Positions 45,881 to 57,855 are shown, counted from the first letter of the stretch. The stretch is DNA of 64,000 nucleotides from Tetrapyrgos nigripes (GCA_013368315.1 JAACJM010000223.1:62001-126000), one strand, 5' to 3'. The notes: a model not told the origin generated them from the letters alone. Numbers and translations: made by a program.

Positions 45881-46889
45881 ATGTCTTCCACCACTTCCTA
45901 CGTTCCCCTTGACGTTTCCAAGCTCCTGACGGAGTATATGACCAAATGGACAACGTCCAACGCGAAACCTCCAGCTCCTGTGCAACCCGAACCTTTGGTG
46001 GAGCAAGTGATCGATGATAGTATGAGGGTGACGGAAAAGCATCGGATCCATCAGGAAAATAAAAATGGTGTGTGACCTGTTTTGAATTGGGTTTTCCATG
46101 GATGCTAACGGAATCGGCTTTAGCTCGACAAGCACATGAAGCTCTGATGGAGGAATACGAGGCTGCAGAGGAGTTGATGGAGTTGTGGTTGGAGCAGCGG
46201 AAAGACGCGGAAAAGGCGAAGAAGGAGGAATTGGAGGCTGAGGAGAGGAAACGGCTGGAGGAATGGGCAAGGAAGGAGAAGGAACAGACGCAACGGGGTC
46301 CAGAGGTGGAAATGGAGCATTCCGATGCGGGCCCGTCGGAGAAGGCGAAAGGGAAGAGAAAAGCGAATTCCGGACCGAGTAGTCCTCGTGCGGCTCGGAG
46401 GCGACGTAGGGACGAGGGATCTGGGGATGAAGACTCGGAGAGTGAGGAAGAGGTTGAGGTGGAGAAGGGAGAGGCATATGCCGAGGTACGTTTGTTTTTC
46501 CGTTTTTTCTTTACCTTCAGATTTTGACCTTGATTGTATAGCGGTGTTCCCGGTGTACCTGGCTTGGTTTGGAGTGCACGTCCCAAGGCGACGGGAAACA
46601 TGCTTGCGAGTCCTGCGCGGCATCACGCGTGGGTTGTAGTTTCACCGGTCGGAAGGCCGTCCTTCCCGACGTCTCAACCCTTTGCGCCATACAGTTGGCC
46701 CAACTCCATCGCCTCATCCATATGGGGAATGTTCTAGAAGCGATCGCGGAATCGTCGGATATCCGCTTCCCAAAATGGAGGATGAGGAGTGGACGGGAAT
46801 GGAGGCAAGGTTGCTGGACATGCCGGATTCGCTCGGGAAGCCGAAGAAGAAGGGAAAGGGGAAGAAACCGAGATCAAAAGCAGTGGTAG
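45881..46889 (+). CDS. Antisense Zn2Cys6 protein gene carried by the Gypsy element
   Basis: Three exons (45881-46067, 46124-46485, 46542-46889) join in frame through two GT-AG introns of 56 bases each, giving about 298 residues. A charged coiled-coil region comes first (about 68-120: EEYEAAEELMELWLEQRK, then EERKRLEEWARKEKE). Nuclear-signal-like basic patches (KAKGKRK, ARRRRRD) and an acidic run follow. The cluster C185-X2-C188-X6-C195-X9-C205-X2-C208-X6-C215 is the exact spacing of fungal binuclear zinc clusters. The C-terminal 30 residues may be out of frame: a parallel frame ending at 46900 (EDEEWTGMEARLLDMPDSL...) reads more naturally from about 46775. It may regulate the element or host genes; nothing shows which. 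Confidence 0.75.
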
Positions 46890-47125
46890 AGGAAGATTGA
46901 GGAAAGGGACGGTTGCGCGCCGGATGCGATGGACAAGAACACTTGTATATAGATTTTTTGTAATGGATACTCGACCGGACCCGGATGGGCAAAAAACTTT
47001 CTTGGAACAAATTTTGAGTGAAGTTAAGATGCGATCGGAGTAAAAGAAAAAAATGAGAAAAAATAGAATAAATCGAAATTAGTGAAGAGCGCTGGAAGGG
47101 ACAGTAAACGTCGGAACGATAAGGA

Positions 47126-50100
47126 TTAGGATGAAATTGGAAGAGGACCGGGTTTGTTCAGATTTTTCTGATGGTATTTGTCTATAGCTTCTTCGGCTGT
47201 CAGCTCATCTGCGGGAAGCCAGGAAAATTCTTCGTCGGTGCCTTCATAACCAGACCATTGTACCAAATATAGTAGAGGACATTTCCGACGGTGCCGATTG
47301 ATTTTCGAGTCTAATATTTCGGTGATTTCATATTCAAGTTCACCTTCAATCTCGACCGGAGCGGGCGGATCTGGGATACGATTCAGAATCGTGTTCGGAA
47401 CAGCGGGTTCTAGTTGGGACACATGGAAAACAGGGTGGATCCCACGGAGATAGTCAGGGAGCTTTATGCCATAAGAAAGAGAGCTCGGACGAGAGATAAC
47501 TTTGAATGGACCAAGGAATTTCTCAGAGAACTTCGGAGTGGGTCTTGTAGTTTTTATGTGTTTGGCAGACACAAAAACCTCGGAACCGATGGGGATTTCT
47601 GGTAAATCCAGACGGTGTTTGTCGGCCTGTACCTTGTAACGTTTCTGAGCTTCTCAAATCTCATCCCGAAGGAAACCATGAAGTTCCTCGAGATTGACAA
47701 CGAAATGTCGGGCGCGCTCGGAAGCGAGATTGTAGTCGGGATGAACTGTTAAGTTTGGGTGAAACCCTTTATTTGCGAAGAAGGATGTGATTCCGGTGGA
47801 AGCGTTCGGAGCGTTATTGTAAGCGAACTCAGCGATGGGAAGTAGGGAAGACCAATTATCCTGTTGGTAAGAACAATAGATCCGGATGTACTGCTCGAGT
47901 GTCTGATTGGTGCGCTCGGTTTGTCCGTCGGCTTCCGGGTGATAACCCGAAGTGAAGTGAAGTTCCATATTCAAAGCTTTTCCTAAGGATCGGAAAAAAT
48001 GGGAAACGAATTCGGAACCGCGGTCGGAAGTGACATGGTTAGGAACACCATGCTTAGAAAAAACATGAAGAACGAATAATTCCGCGAGCTGTTCCGATGT
48101 AATGGTATCGTGAGTCGGAATGAAGATTCCTTGTTTGGATGCGCGGTCCACAATTACCAGGATTGCTGTGTATCCGTTGGAATCCAGTAGTTGTTCGATA
48201 AAATCCATGGAAATCGAATCCCACGGACGGACTGGTACGGGAAGTGGCTTTAGGAGACCATAAGGACGATGTTGACGAGGCTTGTTGCGACCACAAACCG
48301 TGCAGGAAGCGACATAATCCCGAACGAATTCTCGGACCTTTGGCCAGGTATAGTGGCGTTGGATAAGGTCAAGCGTCCGGTTTTGTCCGAAATGTCCTGC
48401 TAGGGAATGGTCGTGGTGTTGTCGCAAAACTTGAAGTCTAAGGTCGGAAGCACCAGGAATGAATATCCTATCGTCCAAGCGTAATAACCCGGATTCATCG
48501 AGCTTCCATCGGGATGATGAGGAATCCTTAGCTAATTTGAGACCGGCTTGTGATTCCGGATCGGAAGCGTAGGATTCTCGGATTGTGGAATGGAGTTTCT
48601 CGATATCCATGATAATGGATGCACGGAGTGCGGGTCCTTCGAGGAAAGAGGCTCGGAGCGATTCGGAAAGTTGTTCTTGGGTGAAGACTGGGCAGAAATT
48701 CTGCGGATTAACCTTGGCGTAGTCGCTATCCCCCTCTTTTGGGTAGACGTCCCATCGTCTAGTGAGTGAGTCGGGTTTTGCACCTAATTTACCCAGTCAG
48801 AACCGGATAATGAGATTGAAGGCGGAAAGATACTCGGACCATCGGACTTGTCGTCGTGTTAGAATTTTGGTGGTTGAAAAATATTCCAAATTCTTGTGAT
48901 CGGTAACGACATCGATAGGGGATCCGGAGCCTTCCAAATAGTGTCGCCAGATTCGGAAAGCTTCAAAAATAGCAAGCAATTCCTTGTCGTGAACATCGTA
49001 ATTGAGTTCAGCGGATTGTAAGGTGCGTGAATGGAATGCGATGGGATGAATCTCTCCGGAATCGTACTGGAGAGAGAGGATTGCGGCGATAGCATAGTCG
49101 GAAGCGTCGGTTTCGACGATGATCTTTTGGTTCGGAACCCAATGACCAAGGATCGGAGCGGAAGTAAAAGCGTGCTTAAGGTAATCGAAAGATTCCTGGC
49201 ATGCCTGCGTCCATTTCCACTGGATAGCTTTTCGGGTGAGACGGGTTAAGGGTACGACGATATCCGAATAATTGAAGATGAAGCGTCTGTAAAAATTACA
49301 GAAGCCTAGGAAAGATTGTATATCCCGGACCTTCTGAGGAACGGGCCATTCCAGGATAGTTCGGATTTTAGAAGGATCCATCGTTAACCCTTCCGGGGAG
49401 AGAATGTAACCTAGATACTCCACGGTATCAACGGAAAAGAAACATTTTTTGGGATTGACAAAGAGTCCGTGCTCTCAGAGCCGACGGAATACTTCGCGAA
49501 CATGCTTCTGATGGTCTTCCTCATTGTCGGAATAGATCAGGACGTCGTCGAGATAAACGATGACAGTGACGTCGAGGAGATCCTTGAGGATGTCGTTGAT
49601 AAATCGCTGAAAGGCGGCGGGAGCATTGCTAAGACCAAAAGGCATCACTTTCCATTCAAAGGATCCGTAGCGGGTCCGGAAAGCGGTTTTCCATTCATCC
49701 CCCTCGGCTATGCAGACCAAGTGGTAAGCGTGACGGAGATCTAACTTGGTATAGATTTTCGCACGCCGGGGAGTGTCTAAAAGCTCGGAAATAAGCGGAA
49801 GCGGATACCTATCCTTCTTCGTGATGGCATTGAGGCCACGGAAATCAATGCAAAGCCAGAGCTCTCCGTTTTTCTTCTTCACAAAGAGGACCGGAGCCGC
49901 GAAGGGCGAGGATGAAGGTTTAATAAAACCTATAGTCAGATGTTTGTCGATAAATTTTTGTAATTCTCCTAATTCCCTGTCGGATACCGGATAAATCCGG
50001 GCAATCGGCGGAGCTGCACCTTCGGCAAGATCAATCTTGAGGTCGTAGGGGCGATGCGGAGCCAGTTTATCTGAAAGTCTTTCATCAAACACATCGGAAT

Positions 50101-50917
50101 AGTCAGCTAAATATTCGGGAGCCTTTGGAGAAGATGGGGTTTCCGAATTTGAGGCTTTCACATGAACCTCAGCATCCGAAGTTAACCGGAGCGCCATTGG
50201 TTCTAGCTGATCCTGTTTGCAACAGCGAAGGAAAGCTGCTGCTCCGATGATGCTAATGCGGGTGTCATCAACGGAAGATGCCATTTGCGAGACAGAAGGA
50301 TAGGAATAGATGGGTTCGTACGGCCATGATGTTTTAGAACGAATGGGTGGCATTACAGCTGGAAGCGGTGTGGAAACCGGAGAATCCGGGTCAGCCTCAG
50401 AGAGCGACACACAGGGTTCAGAGCTCGGGGTGACAGCAACCAGTTCGGGGTCACGGAAATCGATGTTTCCTTTTACCCAGTCAACCGATGGGTTGTAGCA
50501 GGAAAGGAAACTATATCCGAGGACTCCCTTACAAGTTGAGTCGAGATTAGTGACGTAGAAGTCAAGAGGAATTCGTTCCCCCTTCGGAAAGTAAACGGAA
50601 AGACGGCATACTTTATTCAGGGTGCAGGATACGGAACCATCAAGTAAGTGTAGACGAATGGGAGGAATGGAAAGGGTAGGTAGGGAATGTTCGGAAACGT
50701 AAGTAGAGTCGATAAAACAATCTGAGGAACCAGAATCCAAAAGCGACGGAAACGAAATGGAAAGTTCGGGTTTAGTATATGAGGGAATAGAAAGTGGAAT
50801 GACTAAGGATTTAATGGAAAGAGCGGCGGCGTTGAGAGTAACCTCCTGATTGGCACAATCCCGGTCAATGCAACTCCGACCTCGTGCCAAGGCATCAGAG
50901 TCGCTGACTATTTTGGG
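47126..50917 (-). pseudogene. Gypsy Pol polyprotein with chromodomain, three TGA stops
   Basis: The -1 frame after the shift site runs without a frame change from 50917 to 47126. It encodes an aspartic protease (LLDSGSSDCFID), RT (YLDD at about 49555-49544) and RNase H (ETDASDYA). Integrase follows with its zinc region (HH ... CTVC) and DDE residues (SMDFIEQ, TSDRGSEF, GQTERTNQ). A chromodomain (YLVQWSGYEGTDEEFSW, about 47290-47215) closes it. In-frame TGA codons sit at 49477-49475, 48799-48797 and 47656-47654. At each, arginine CGA fits the family pattern, for example before EHGLFVNPKKC. Otherwise it looks complete, so it died recently by point mutation. Confidence 0.95.
50908..50917 (-). 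promoter_or_regulatory. -1 ribosomal frameshift site between gag and pol
   Basis: In the gag frame the codons are TCC CCA AAA TAG. The heptamer C CCA AAA (50917-50911) fits the X XXY YYZ slippery pattern and sits directly before the gag stop. A -1 slip gives CCC AAA ATA GTC, which is exactly the open pol frame (PKIVSDSDALARG). A stimulating downstream structure was not checked. Confidence 0.78.
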
Positions 50918-52432
50918 GACTGTGTGGAAGCAGTGCCAGTCACGGAAGTACTACCGGACGAGGTGTTTTCCGTGTTTGCAGCTCGGCCGCGAGCTTCATT
51001 TGCTGCTTTCTGCTTGTTACAGTCATCCGTCGAATGCTTCCCGCCACAGAACATACAGAGATTGTTCTTCTTGCGGCAGTCCCTTTCGTCCTGGGATAGC
51101 TTTCCGTCCTTTCCGAGTTTGTTAGCCCAGGGTTTCTTCTGACCAGAAGGGAACGAAGACGACGAGGATGAATTAGAGTTGGAATTATAATTGGAATTGG
51201 AGGAATTGGAGGAATTTCCGGATTTCCCACCTTTACCGGAGTTTGAGGACTTTCCAGAGCCGGATCCGGAACTATTACCTCCTGAGCCTTTCCCCCCGGA
51301 ATTCCCTTTTCCTCCGCTCCCTTCTTCCCGTTTTTTTTCAGTTTGGCGACGCCAGTAACGGGAATCGATTCGGAGAACCTGGGATTTGAGACGGGGAAGG
51401 TTCGTTTCCTCATAGACTAGGGCAAGGGCATCCTTGATTCACGGAGCCAAACCCTTTCGGAAAAAGTGTCGCAAAGAATTCTCATCCCAAGCAACCTGCG
51501 AAGCAAGTTGTTGGAACTTGACGCAGTATTTCATGGCCCGATCGGAATCCTTCATGAATAGGGCCTCCAATCGGTCCTCAGCATCTCCGACCTCATCGAA
51601 GACCCCGAAGTTATCCTTCAGCTCCTTGACGAAAATACCAAAGTCAAGGGTCCACGGAGCAGGTTCCTCGGGATCCAGGTTGAGGATTTCCGGTTCAAAG
51701 AATTCGAGTGCGGTGCCAGAGAGATAGGAAAGAGTGAAACTGATTTTTGCAGCATCAGTCACGTATGCCTTTGGACGGTTCTGGAGATTGATCTGGATCT
51801 GGATCAGGAACGGACGGAGCTTCTTCGGATCTGACCCATCGAAAACGTCAGGTTTCTTCACTTCCGTCTTTTCACTGTGACCAGGTGTAACTTTTCCGAT
51901 GATCTCATTGAAATTTTGGAGAGCAGTAATGAACGTCATCGCTGTTGCTGTCGGAACCGTCGGAACCACCATCTCCTCCCGGAGGTCCATCATCCGGTGG
52001 TCCTCCGCCACCGTCGTCAGATCTGCCTCCTCCACCACCCTGATGTTGTTCATTGTCATCCCCATCATCTCCCTGACCATACTGCTGGCCCAGTGGAGGA
52101 CCTCGGCCGTCATCGGGATTGGCGGTTGTACGCGAGGGTCCTGCGCGAGAGGATCCTTGAGTTTGCTGTTGGACATATGAACGGCTTTGGGTTTGTGTAA
52201 GGGTTCCGGAGTCTCCTGGCTCCGGGCCGTCCCAGCTATCGAGGAATTCTTTAAACGGACTCATGCAGGGTTTGGTTGGGCTCGGGTGTGTGAAAATGCT
52301 GCCGGAGTGTCTGTGTTGGCGAATTTGAACGTTACGGAAGAGGTTGGAATAATAAGCGTTTTTGAATGGAGTCACCGGAACCGTAAGGTTCGGTGTCGGG
52401 GAAGGAGTTCGTGGTTGAGAACGTTGGGACAT
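50908..52432 (-). pseudogene. Gypsy Gag with zinc knuckle, one shift and one TGA stop
   Basis: The first ATG is at 52432 (MSQRSQPRTPSP...), followed by a Gly/Asp-rich stretch. Near 51920-51940 the reading must move to another frame to reach the Gag core (NFNEIIGK ... KKPDVFDGSDP ... LEFFEPE). A TGA at 51441-51439 stands where CGA is likely. The same frame then continues through a Ser/Gly/Asn-rich linker to the CCHC knuckle CMFCGGKHSTDDC (about 51065-51025), and ends at TAG 50910-50908. Confidence 0.92.
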
Positions 52433-52449
52433 TGTAGACAACAAGAGAG

Positions 52450-52461
52450 TAAGTCTAAAAT
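52450..52461 (-). other. Self-primer binding site of the Gypsy element
   Basis: On the minus strand, two bases inside the 5' LTR, ATTTTAGACTTA is the exact complement of TAAGTCTAAAAT within the same LTR (plus-strand 52667-52678). In Tf1 the first bases of the transcript fold back on such a site and prime DNA synthesis. No tRNA match is evident. Confidence 0.7.
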
Positions 52462-52463
52462 AC

Positions 52464-53094
52464 TGTTAAGTCTGGGCGGATCCTAGCGTTAGGAAACACG
52501 TCGGACCCGAGCAGAAGTCTTATTGGAGTTTAGGAAAGGATGAAGACGGAACCGGGTGGAACCAGTAGTCTCTGAGAATGAAGTATAGGGAAGATACAGA
52601 ATGGAATCCGTTAGGATAGTACTTTGTTGTCTGAAGTCGGATGAAGTTAAGAGACCAGCTAATTCAATTTTAGACTTAAGCTATCTACTACAAAGTTGCT
52701 AGCTTAAGTACTACTTTGGAAACTATCGGAATGAATAGGAGTAAGATAGGAATGGTTCGGAAATAAAGGAAAAGCACATGGTGCTATTGGAGATGGATGG
52801 AGTACTGCAGAACTAAGTGGAAACAAAGTGGAAACAAAGTGGAACGGATTGGAGATGAAGTGGAGTAGCTTTGGAGATTAGATACGAGCTATCCGGTAGT
52901 TATCCGAAATGAATCACGAGTTCCCGGATGGGATCCGTGTGTGGAGATTAATAGTGGAGCTCGGATATGAAATCGGAAATGAATGATCGGAAAGTGTTCA
53001 GGATGGAAGGGAATGAAGTTCGAAATAAAAGGAAAAGAAGTTCGGAAAAGAATCGGATACGATCGGAAAGATATACGGAAGCATAGATATTACA
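52464..53094 (-). repeat. 5' LTR of the Gypsy element
   Basis: A 631-base LTR upstream of gag on the minus strand. The likely start of the R region is near 52680, where TAAGTCTAAAAT would be at the 5' end of the RNA if self-priming applies. Confidence 0.95.
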
Positions 53095-53099
53095 GTTCT

Positions 53100-55563
53100 A
53101 TAAAACCTTCTGGTTGTTCCATATAGATCTCTTCTTTGAGTATGCCATAAAGACACCTGAGATGTGCCAATTATTGAGGGCTGCCAAAGCGAAGATAAGG
53201 TGCACCATCTTGAAGCGAACAACTGGGGAGAAGACTTGATCAAAGTCTAGACCTTCAATCTGTGAAAAACCTTTAGTGATGAGTCTTGCCTTTTTTCGAC
53301 CATCAGTTTTGATGTCAAAGACCCATCAGTTTTTAATGACTTTCCTGTTCTCAGGACGATCTACGAGTTGGAAAGTACCTCTAGTTCTTCACAGCAAGCA
53401 ATTTTCCATTCCTCTTGCTCTTTGTTTGGTAAGAGCGATATTTCTCGGAGTGTCCATTTACGGGGAGATTTGGATCCAATTGCATTGTTAAGCAAGAGAT
53501 TTATTAACTGTACTCCCCCTTCCTGGCATAGTTGTGCCTGATCTTCATAAAGATTGTTGTTTTCATCTGTATTAGATGCAGAGTTCTCATTGTCTGATGT
53601 AGACGTTTGTGGCCTGAGACCTTCATCAGCGTCTCCTAAGTCACTTTGTCCTGCAGAACTAGGACCAGGATCCTGTGGTTCTGCAGCTGCAGGCCTGTGT
53701 GGCTGGTTTAGCTGTCACCATGTCTCATGTTCTCTTGCAACTCTATCAGTGTTGCGTTTATCAGCTGCGACCTGTCTGTCTGCTTTGTGAGCACGCTCGC
53801 CAGGGGGCTGAGTGCTCCCCTGTCTCCATGGCTGATTAGAGCCAGGTACAAATGTTTTTGGTGGTCTCGTGTCATGTTGAGTTTGTCTAGGTGCAGGAGG
53901 TGGACTCAGTGATTGCATAGGTCACCTCAGAGGTTTCTGTGGGAGCTGAGGTGGTGTATCAGGCTCCGATTCAGATCTCAGGGGCAGTGTTTCCAGAGGT
54001 GATCTCCATGGACTCTGTCTGTCAGCATCGTCATGCCAAACATCAGGTCTCCTTTTGGAAGGTGCATATGGATTTAAATTAAAATTTTCGTCTTCATCTT
54101 TGCTGAACATTTGAGGAGTATCCTCATTAGGATCGTCTGGTACATCTTTCGATGTTACAGGTAGTCGTTTAGAGTTTGTTGTGTTTTTACTGCATTGAGG
54201 GAACATCGTTTCATTGAATACTGCTTGTGGTGCAGTGAATAGTGCATTGTTCTTTCACATGAATAGATTACCATGACCACCCAGTACAGGGCCAAGATAG
54301 GTCATTAGCTCTGATTTTGGAGAGAGTTTGTTCTTTCGAACTTTCTCTGGAACGTAAACGTATGCTACACAGCCAAGTACACGTAAGTGGTCTATGCGTG
54401 GTTTTTCTTTCTCAAGAGCTTCATATGGTGTTAACCATTCAAGCACCTGAAGCGGAGTGCAAGTGTATAGATGCAATGCATGTGTAACACAAAATTCCCA
54501 CCAGCTGTCAGGAAGACACGCATGAATGCACATTGCTTCAGCTTTATCCATGATTGTGCACATAAAGTGCTCAGCACAACCATTTTGTTGGGGAGTGTAT
54601 GGTGCGCTTAGAAGGATCTTGATGCCTTTGTCTTTCAGCATATCGTGAAAGGCACCTTTGGTATATTCTCCCCCTGCATTGGACATCTATTGTTCAACTT
54701 TCGTCTTGTATTGATTCTCAACCATGGTGAGCCATTGGCGAGTTGCATGAATGGGTGTTTTCTTGCTTGTCAGCAATACTATCCATGCATTAGACATAAA
54801 ATCATCGAAATAGATTATCATATATTTGTACTTGTGGTATGATTTGATGGGGAATTCTTTAAGATCCGAATGAATTAACTGAAAGGGACACATAGCCTGT
54901 CTTTCTGATGATGGGTAAACTTGCTGTGGTGTTTTACCCTCGAGACATCCGCAGCAGAGTATAGGTTCTTTTGGAATATTGAACTCTGGCCAACCGTCAG
55001 TATGTGTTCAAAGGTGTTTAAGAACATCACAAGAGGGGTGACCTGCACGTTGATGTGCCAAGTCGAAGTTGATTTTGTAAATCATAGCGTCTGCCATGGA
55101 GGCAACATTTGTTTTGGTGTGAGGAAGATAGTAAATAGTGTCTTCTGGTGATCATTTGGTAAATGTCAACCAGCATCAATGGGCTACCACTCCATCTGCA
55201 TCTGACACTTTGTCATACTTTGTAACCATGATCATGTTATTTGACCCATGAACAGTCATCCTGTCTTGTTTTAAGAATGTACCAAGTGACAGTAGTTGTT
55301 GATTTAGATCAGCGACATAATAAACAGGGTCTATTTTGAAGTAGCAAGACCCTTGTTGTATGATGACGGTACCAGCGGTGTCTGTCTTTGTTACTCCATT
55401 TGCAGTTTGAATGGAGATGGAATCAACTTTGCGTGACTCAACTAGGTCAGTTAAGTCAAAAGTGTAATGTGCAGATGCACTGGAGTCAAGTAACCAAGCA
55501 TTGCTGTAATCATTTTGATTGACAAGTTTGTTGGATCTCTTCTTTCCCTTACAATTCACACAA
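53100..55563 (-). pseudogene. Copia B protease, integrase and RT start, broken
   Basis: Minus-strand pieces in order: protease-like LLDSSASAHYTF (DSS in place of DSG; about 55490), integrase with HSDLKEF and APYTPQQNGCAEH (about 54610), a Pro/Ser/Asp-rich spacer, and the RT start (WVFDIKTDGRKKARLITKGFSQIEGLDFDQVF, read to about 53225). The stops are mostly TGA at sites where CGA would give a sensible arginine: before CWLTFTK, SPEDT, THTDGW, KNNALF, QLNQP and WVFDIK. One TAG also occurs (before MSNAGG). The reading resumes at 44960 across the Gypsy insertion. Confidence 0.92.
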
Positions 55564-57588
55564 GATGAATAATAAGTCCCACAGGGACATAATATATTGG
55601 GTACATCATAAATAGAGGGGCTTATAGAGCCCAGAGGAGTGGTATGTATAAATATATTGATACAAGCATGTTTAAATAATAAATCACTTGCACTGTATGG
55701 GATGTGTCAGACAATCTATTCACAATAGAAGAGAAAGAAGGGGTGGTGTACCTGTAGTAGCTGCCATTGTTCCAACCTTCAGTTATCATCTCCTCCTCAG
55801 AGTCAGACCTGAGGGATATAACGTCCAAATCTGGGGAATTCAATGGTTCAAGGCCCAGCATGTCATAAGCATCCTCATCGACATCCGAGTTGGAAGCACC
55901 AGGGCTCATGGAGATTTCCTCAAATAACGGCTCCACCCTGATGAATTGGAGGCACTCAGATGGTCTAGGTCCCCATCAATTTCCTCCAGCCCTTCATTGT
56001 ACTCCTTCTCAAACTCCCCCTCGAGCCATCTGTGAGTCATTTCCTGTCCGACCTTGCTGAGACGCTCCTCCAGCATTCTGGTGGGGGCGACATTTTCCTT
56101 GTTGGAATCCATCTTGTTGAACAGGCTGGCTTCCCACATTTTGAGGACTCCTCCCTGTTTTGGACCTCAATTGAGTCCAAACTGTGGGCGCTCGACTAGG
56201 CTCTGTTGGAGATCCAATCATCCTCCTCCTGTTGTTTTGGGTTTCCCCAGTTGGCGGCACCCCAACCATCATTCAGAGGTTTGCCAGAGTCATTCATGAA
56301 CCAAAGTTCAGGATTGTCGGCAGCAGCAGCAGAGACAGAAGGATGGAAGCCCTCAGGATGAGGGGAGATGAGGTTGTGCCAATATAGTTGTTCCATGAGA
56401 GAGCGACTGCCAGTAATTTCAGAGGGACAGGAAGTAGGATGAGAGGTAGAGGTAGAGGCTTTGGAATGAGACATGTTTTCTAGTTCAAGGTCTTTGAGGA
56501 GCTCACCAGTTGGCTTAATCCCTTTGTCACGAGCAGTTTTAAAGGCATTCTGGACAGATGAGAAAAATCTGTCAAAAATCTTTTCTGACTCAGTAAAGAA
56601 GGGTTTACACACATCTTTAGTGGAAGGCTCATTGACCGTGATGGTCAGAGTTTCCTTGAACATAGTGGCCACATGTATGACATGAGAGTGTCCCGAGTTA
56701 TTGGGACGCATACTCTGGGCTTGGTGCTTCTGGCAGTTCTGTTCACCAGCATGTTTTCCATGGCCTTTGCCTCTCCAAGTGCTACTGCTGCTGTTGTTCC
56801 TCAAAGATAGGGGCCTTGCCCTTGCGTTTGATGGCCATGATTTTGTTAGCAGTTTGAGGTTTCTTTCTGCCATGGGCTTCCCAGGCATTGACAACATGAG
56901 TATGAAGATAATCTAATGACCCATCTTCAAAAGCATCAATGTCATCCTGAGTTTCCTTTGCAATGACATAACCATAGATGTCAGCAGGGAGTTTGTTGAT
57001 AACGATCATGTACTGCAGGTACATAGGAATGATGGTATTTTCACTAGTGTTATTGATCTGAGTGAGGTACATTTTGATGAGATCAATAGCAGCACCAGGG
57101 TGAGCGTTACGTGGGATTTCTACATTCATAGCCCATTTGAAGTTCTGAATTTCAGCAGCTCCAGGCTTACTGTAGAGTTCTTTGAGCATGCCCCACATTT
57201 CCCTGGCAGTATTGATGTCCTCAATTTTGAGGCCGATAGCTTGAGTGACTTGGAGTTTAATAACTCCCATGGCTTTGTCATTGTCTTTGTCCCAGTCAGC
57301 AGTATCCCCACTAGCAGCAATGAATTGAGTAGGAGGAGGAGCACCTCCACTAGCATCACTAGCTGTGGCATCAGCCAGAGCAGCTGGAGCAGATTGAGTG
57401 TTAGCATCAGCGATATTGATAGATCTGGGACGAGGAGTATTGAGGAGATAGGAAATGCCCTGAGATTGGAGCCAAGATTTGGACTTGCTGGCCCAAAGGG
57501 TATAATTTGGTCCAGTGAGTTCTGGAACGGTAGACATGAAGCTTGATCTGGAAGACATTTTCAAAATGTGATCTGGGGATGAAATCAA
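55564..57588 (-). pseudogene. Copia B Gag, broken
   Basis: The reading starts near 57560 (MSSRSSFMSTVPELTGPNY, LWASKSKSWL), typical of Copia Gag with an N-terminal DUF4219-like part and a following UBN2-like part (NTAREMWGMLKELY). A shift at a poly-Gln run near 56785 leads into another frame with a Lys/His-rich region. A second shift near 56200 leads to an acidic Asp/Glu/Ser-rich stretch. No single intact frame covers it. Confidence 0.88.
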
Positions 57589-57855
57589 CTGTCAGCACAA
57601 CATCCTATATGCAAGATAAGTGGTGGCATTAAGGACACACCATGAAATAAATGGAAAGGCTGCAGCTAGCGTGCTCATGACAGTGATTATCCCCAGTGTG
57701 CTTTATACCAGCTTGCAGCCATGAAGGTGCATGTAAAGAATGTCTGCCACTAAGGGCGACATTTTGCAGCCACTTAAGGGCACTACCAGGTATTATGCAG
57801 TCTAGGATGGCTGCCAGTGACGGTGCAGTGTCCAGGGCTTGCAGGGCCCATAACC

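Larger units (their letters stand above)
44961..53094 (-). mobile_element. Chromodomain Gypsy element (chromovirus) inserted in Copia B
   Basis: The 631-base LTRs (44961-45591 and 52464-53094) start TGTTAAG and end TTACA, flanked by the exact target duplication GTTCT (44956-44960 and 53095-53099). Order on the minus strand is self-primer site, gag, protease, RT, RNase H, integrase, chromodomain. Then comes an extra gene on the opposite strand, then the 3' LTR. By my count the LTRs differ at about eight sites, at least five of which are CG on one side and TG or CA on the other. The chromodomain and self-primer place it near the Tf1/sushi branch of Metaviridae. Confidence 0.96.

Noticed and set aside
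45648..46626. Long Pro/Ser-rich minus-strand frames
   Set aside because: They are shadows of the antisense zinc-cluster gene; its splice phases, cysteine spacing and TATA box support the plus strand.
47654..51441. TGA decoded as an amino acid, or programmed readthrough, in the Gypsy element
   Set aside because: Copia element A and intact array genes use TGA as a normal end or have none inside. Four separate readthrough sites in one element are less likely than CpG decay.
53554..53912. Cys-rich plus-strand frames
   Set aside because: They are the opposite strand of the broken Copia B coding region.
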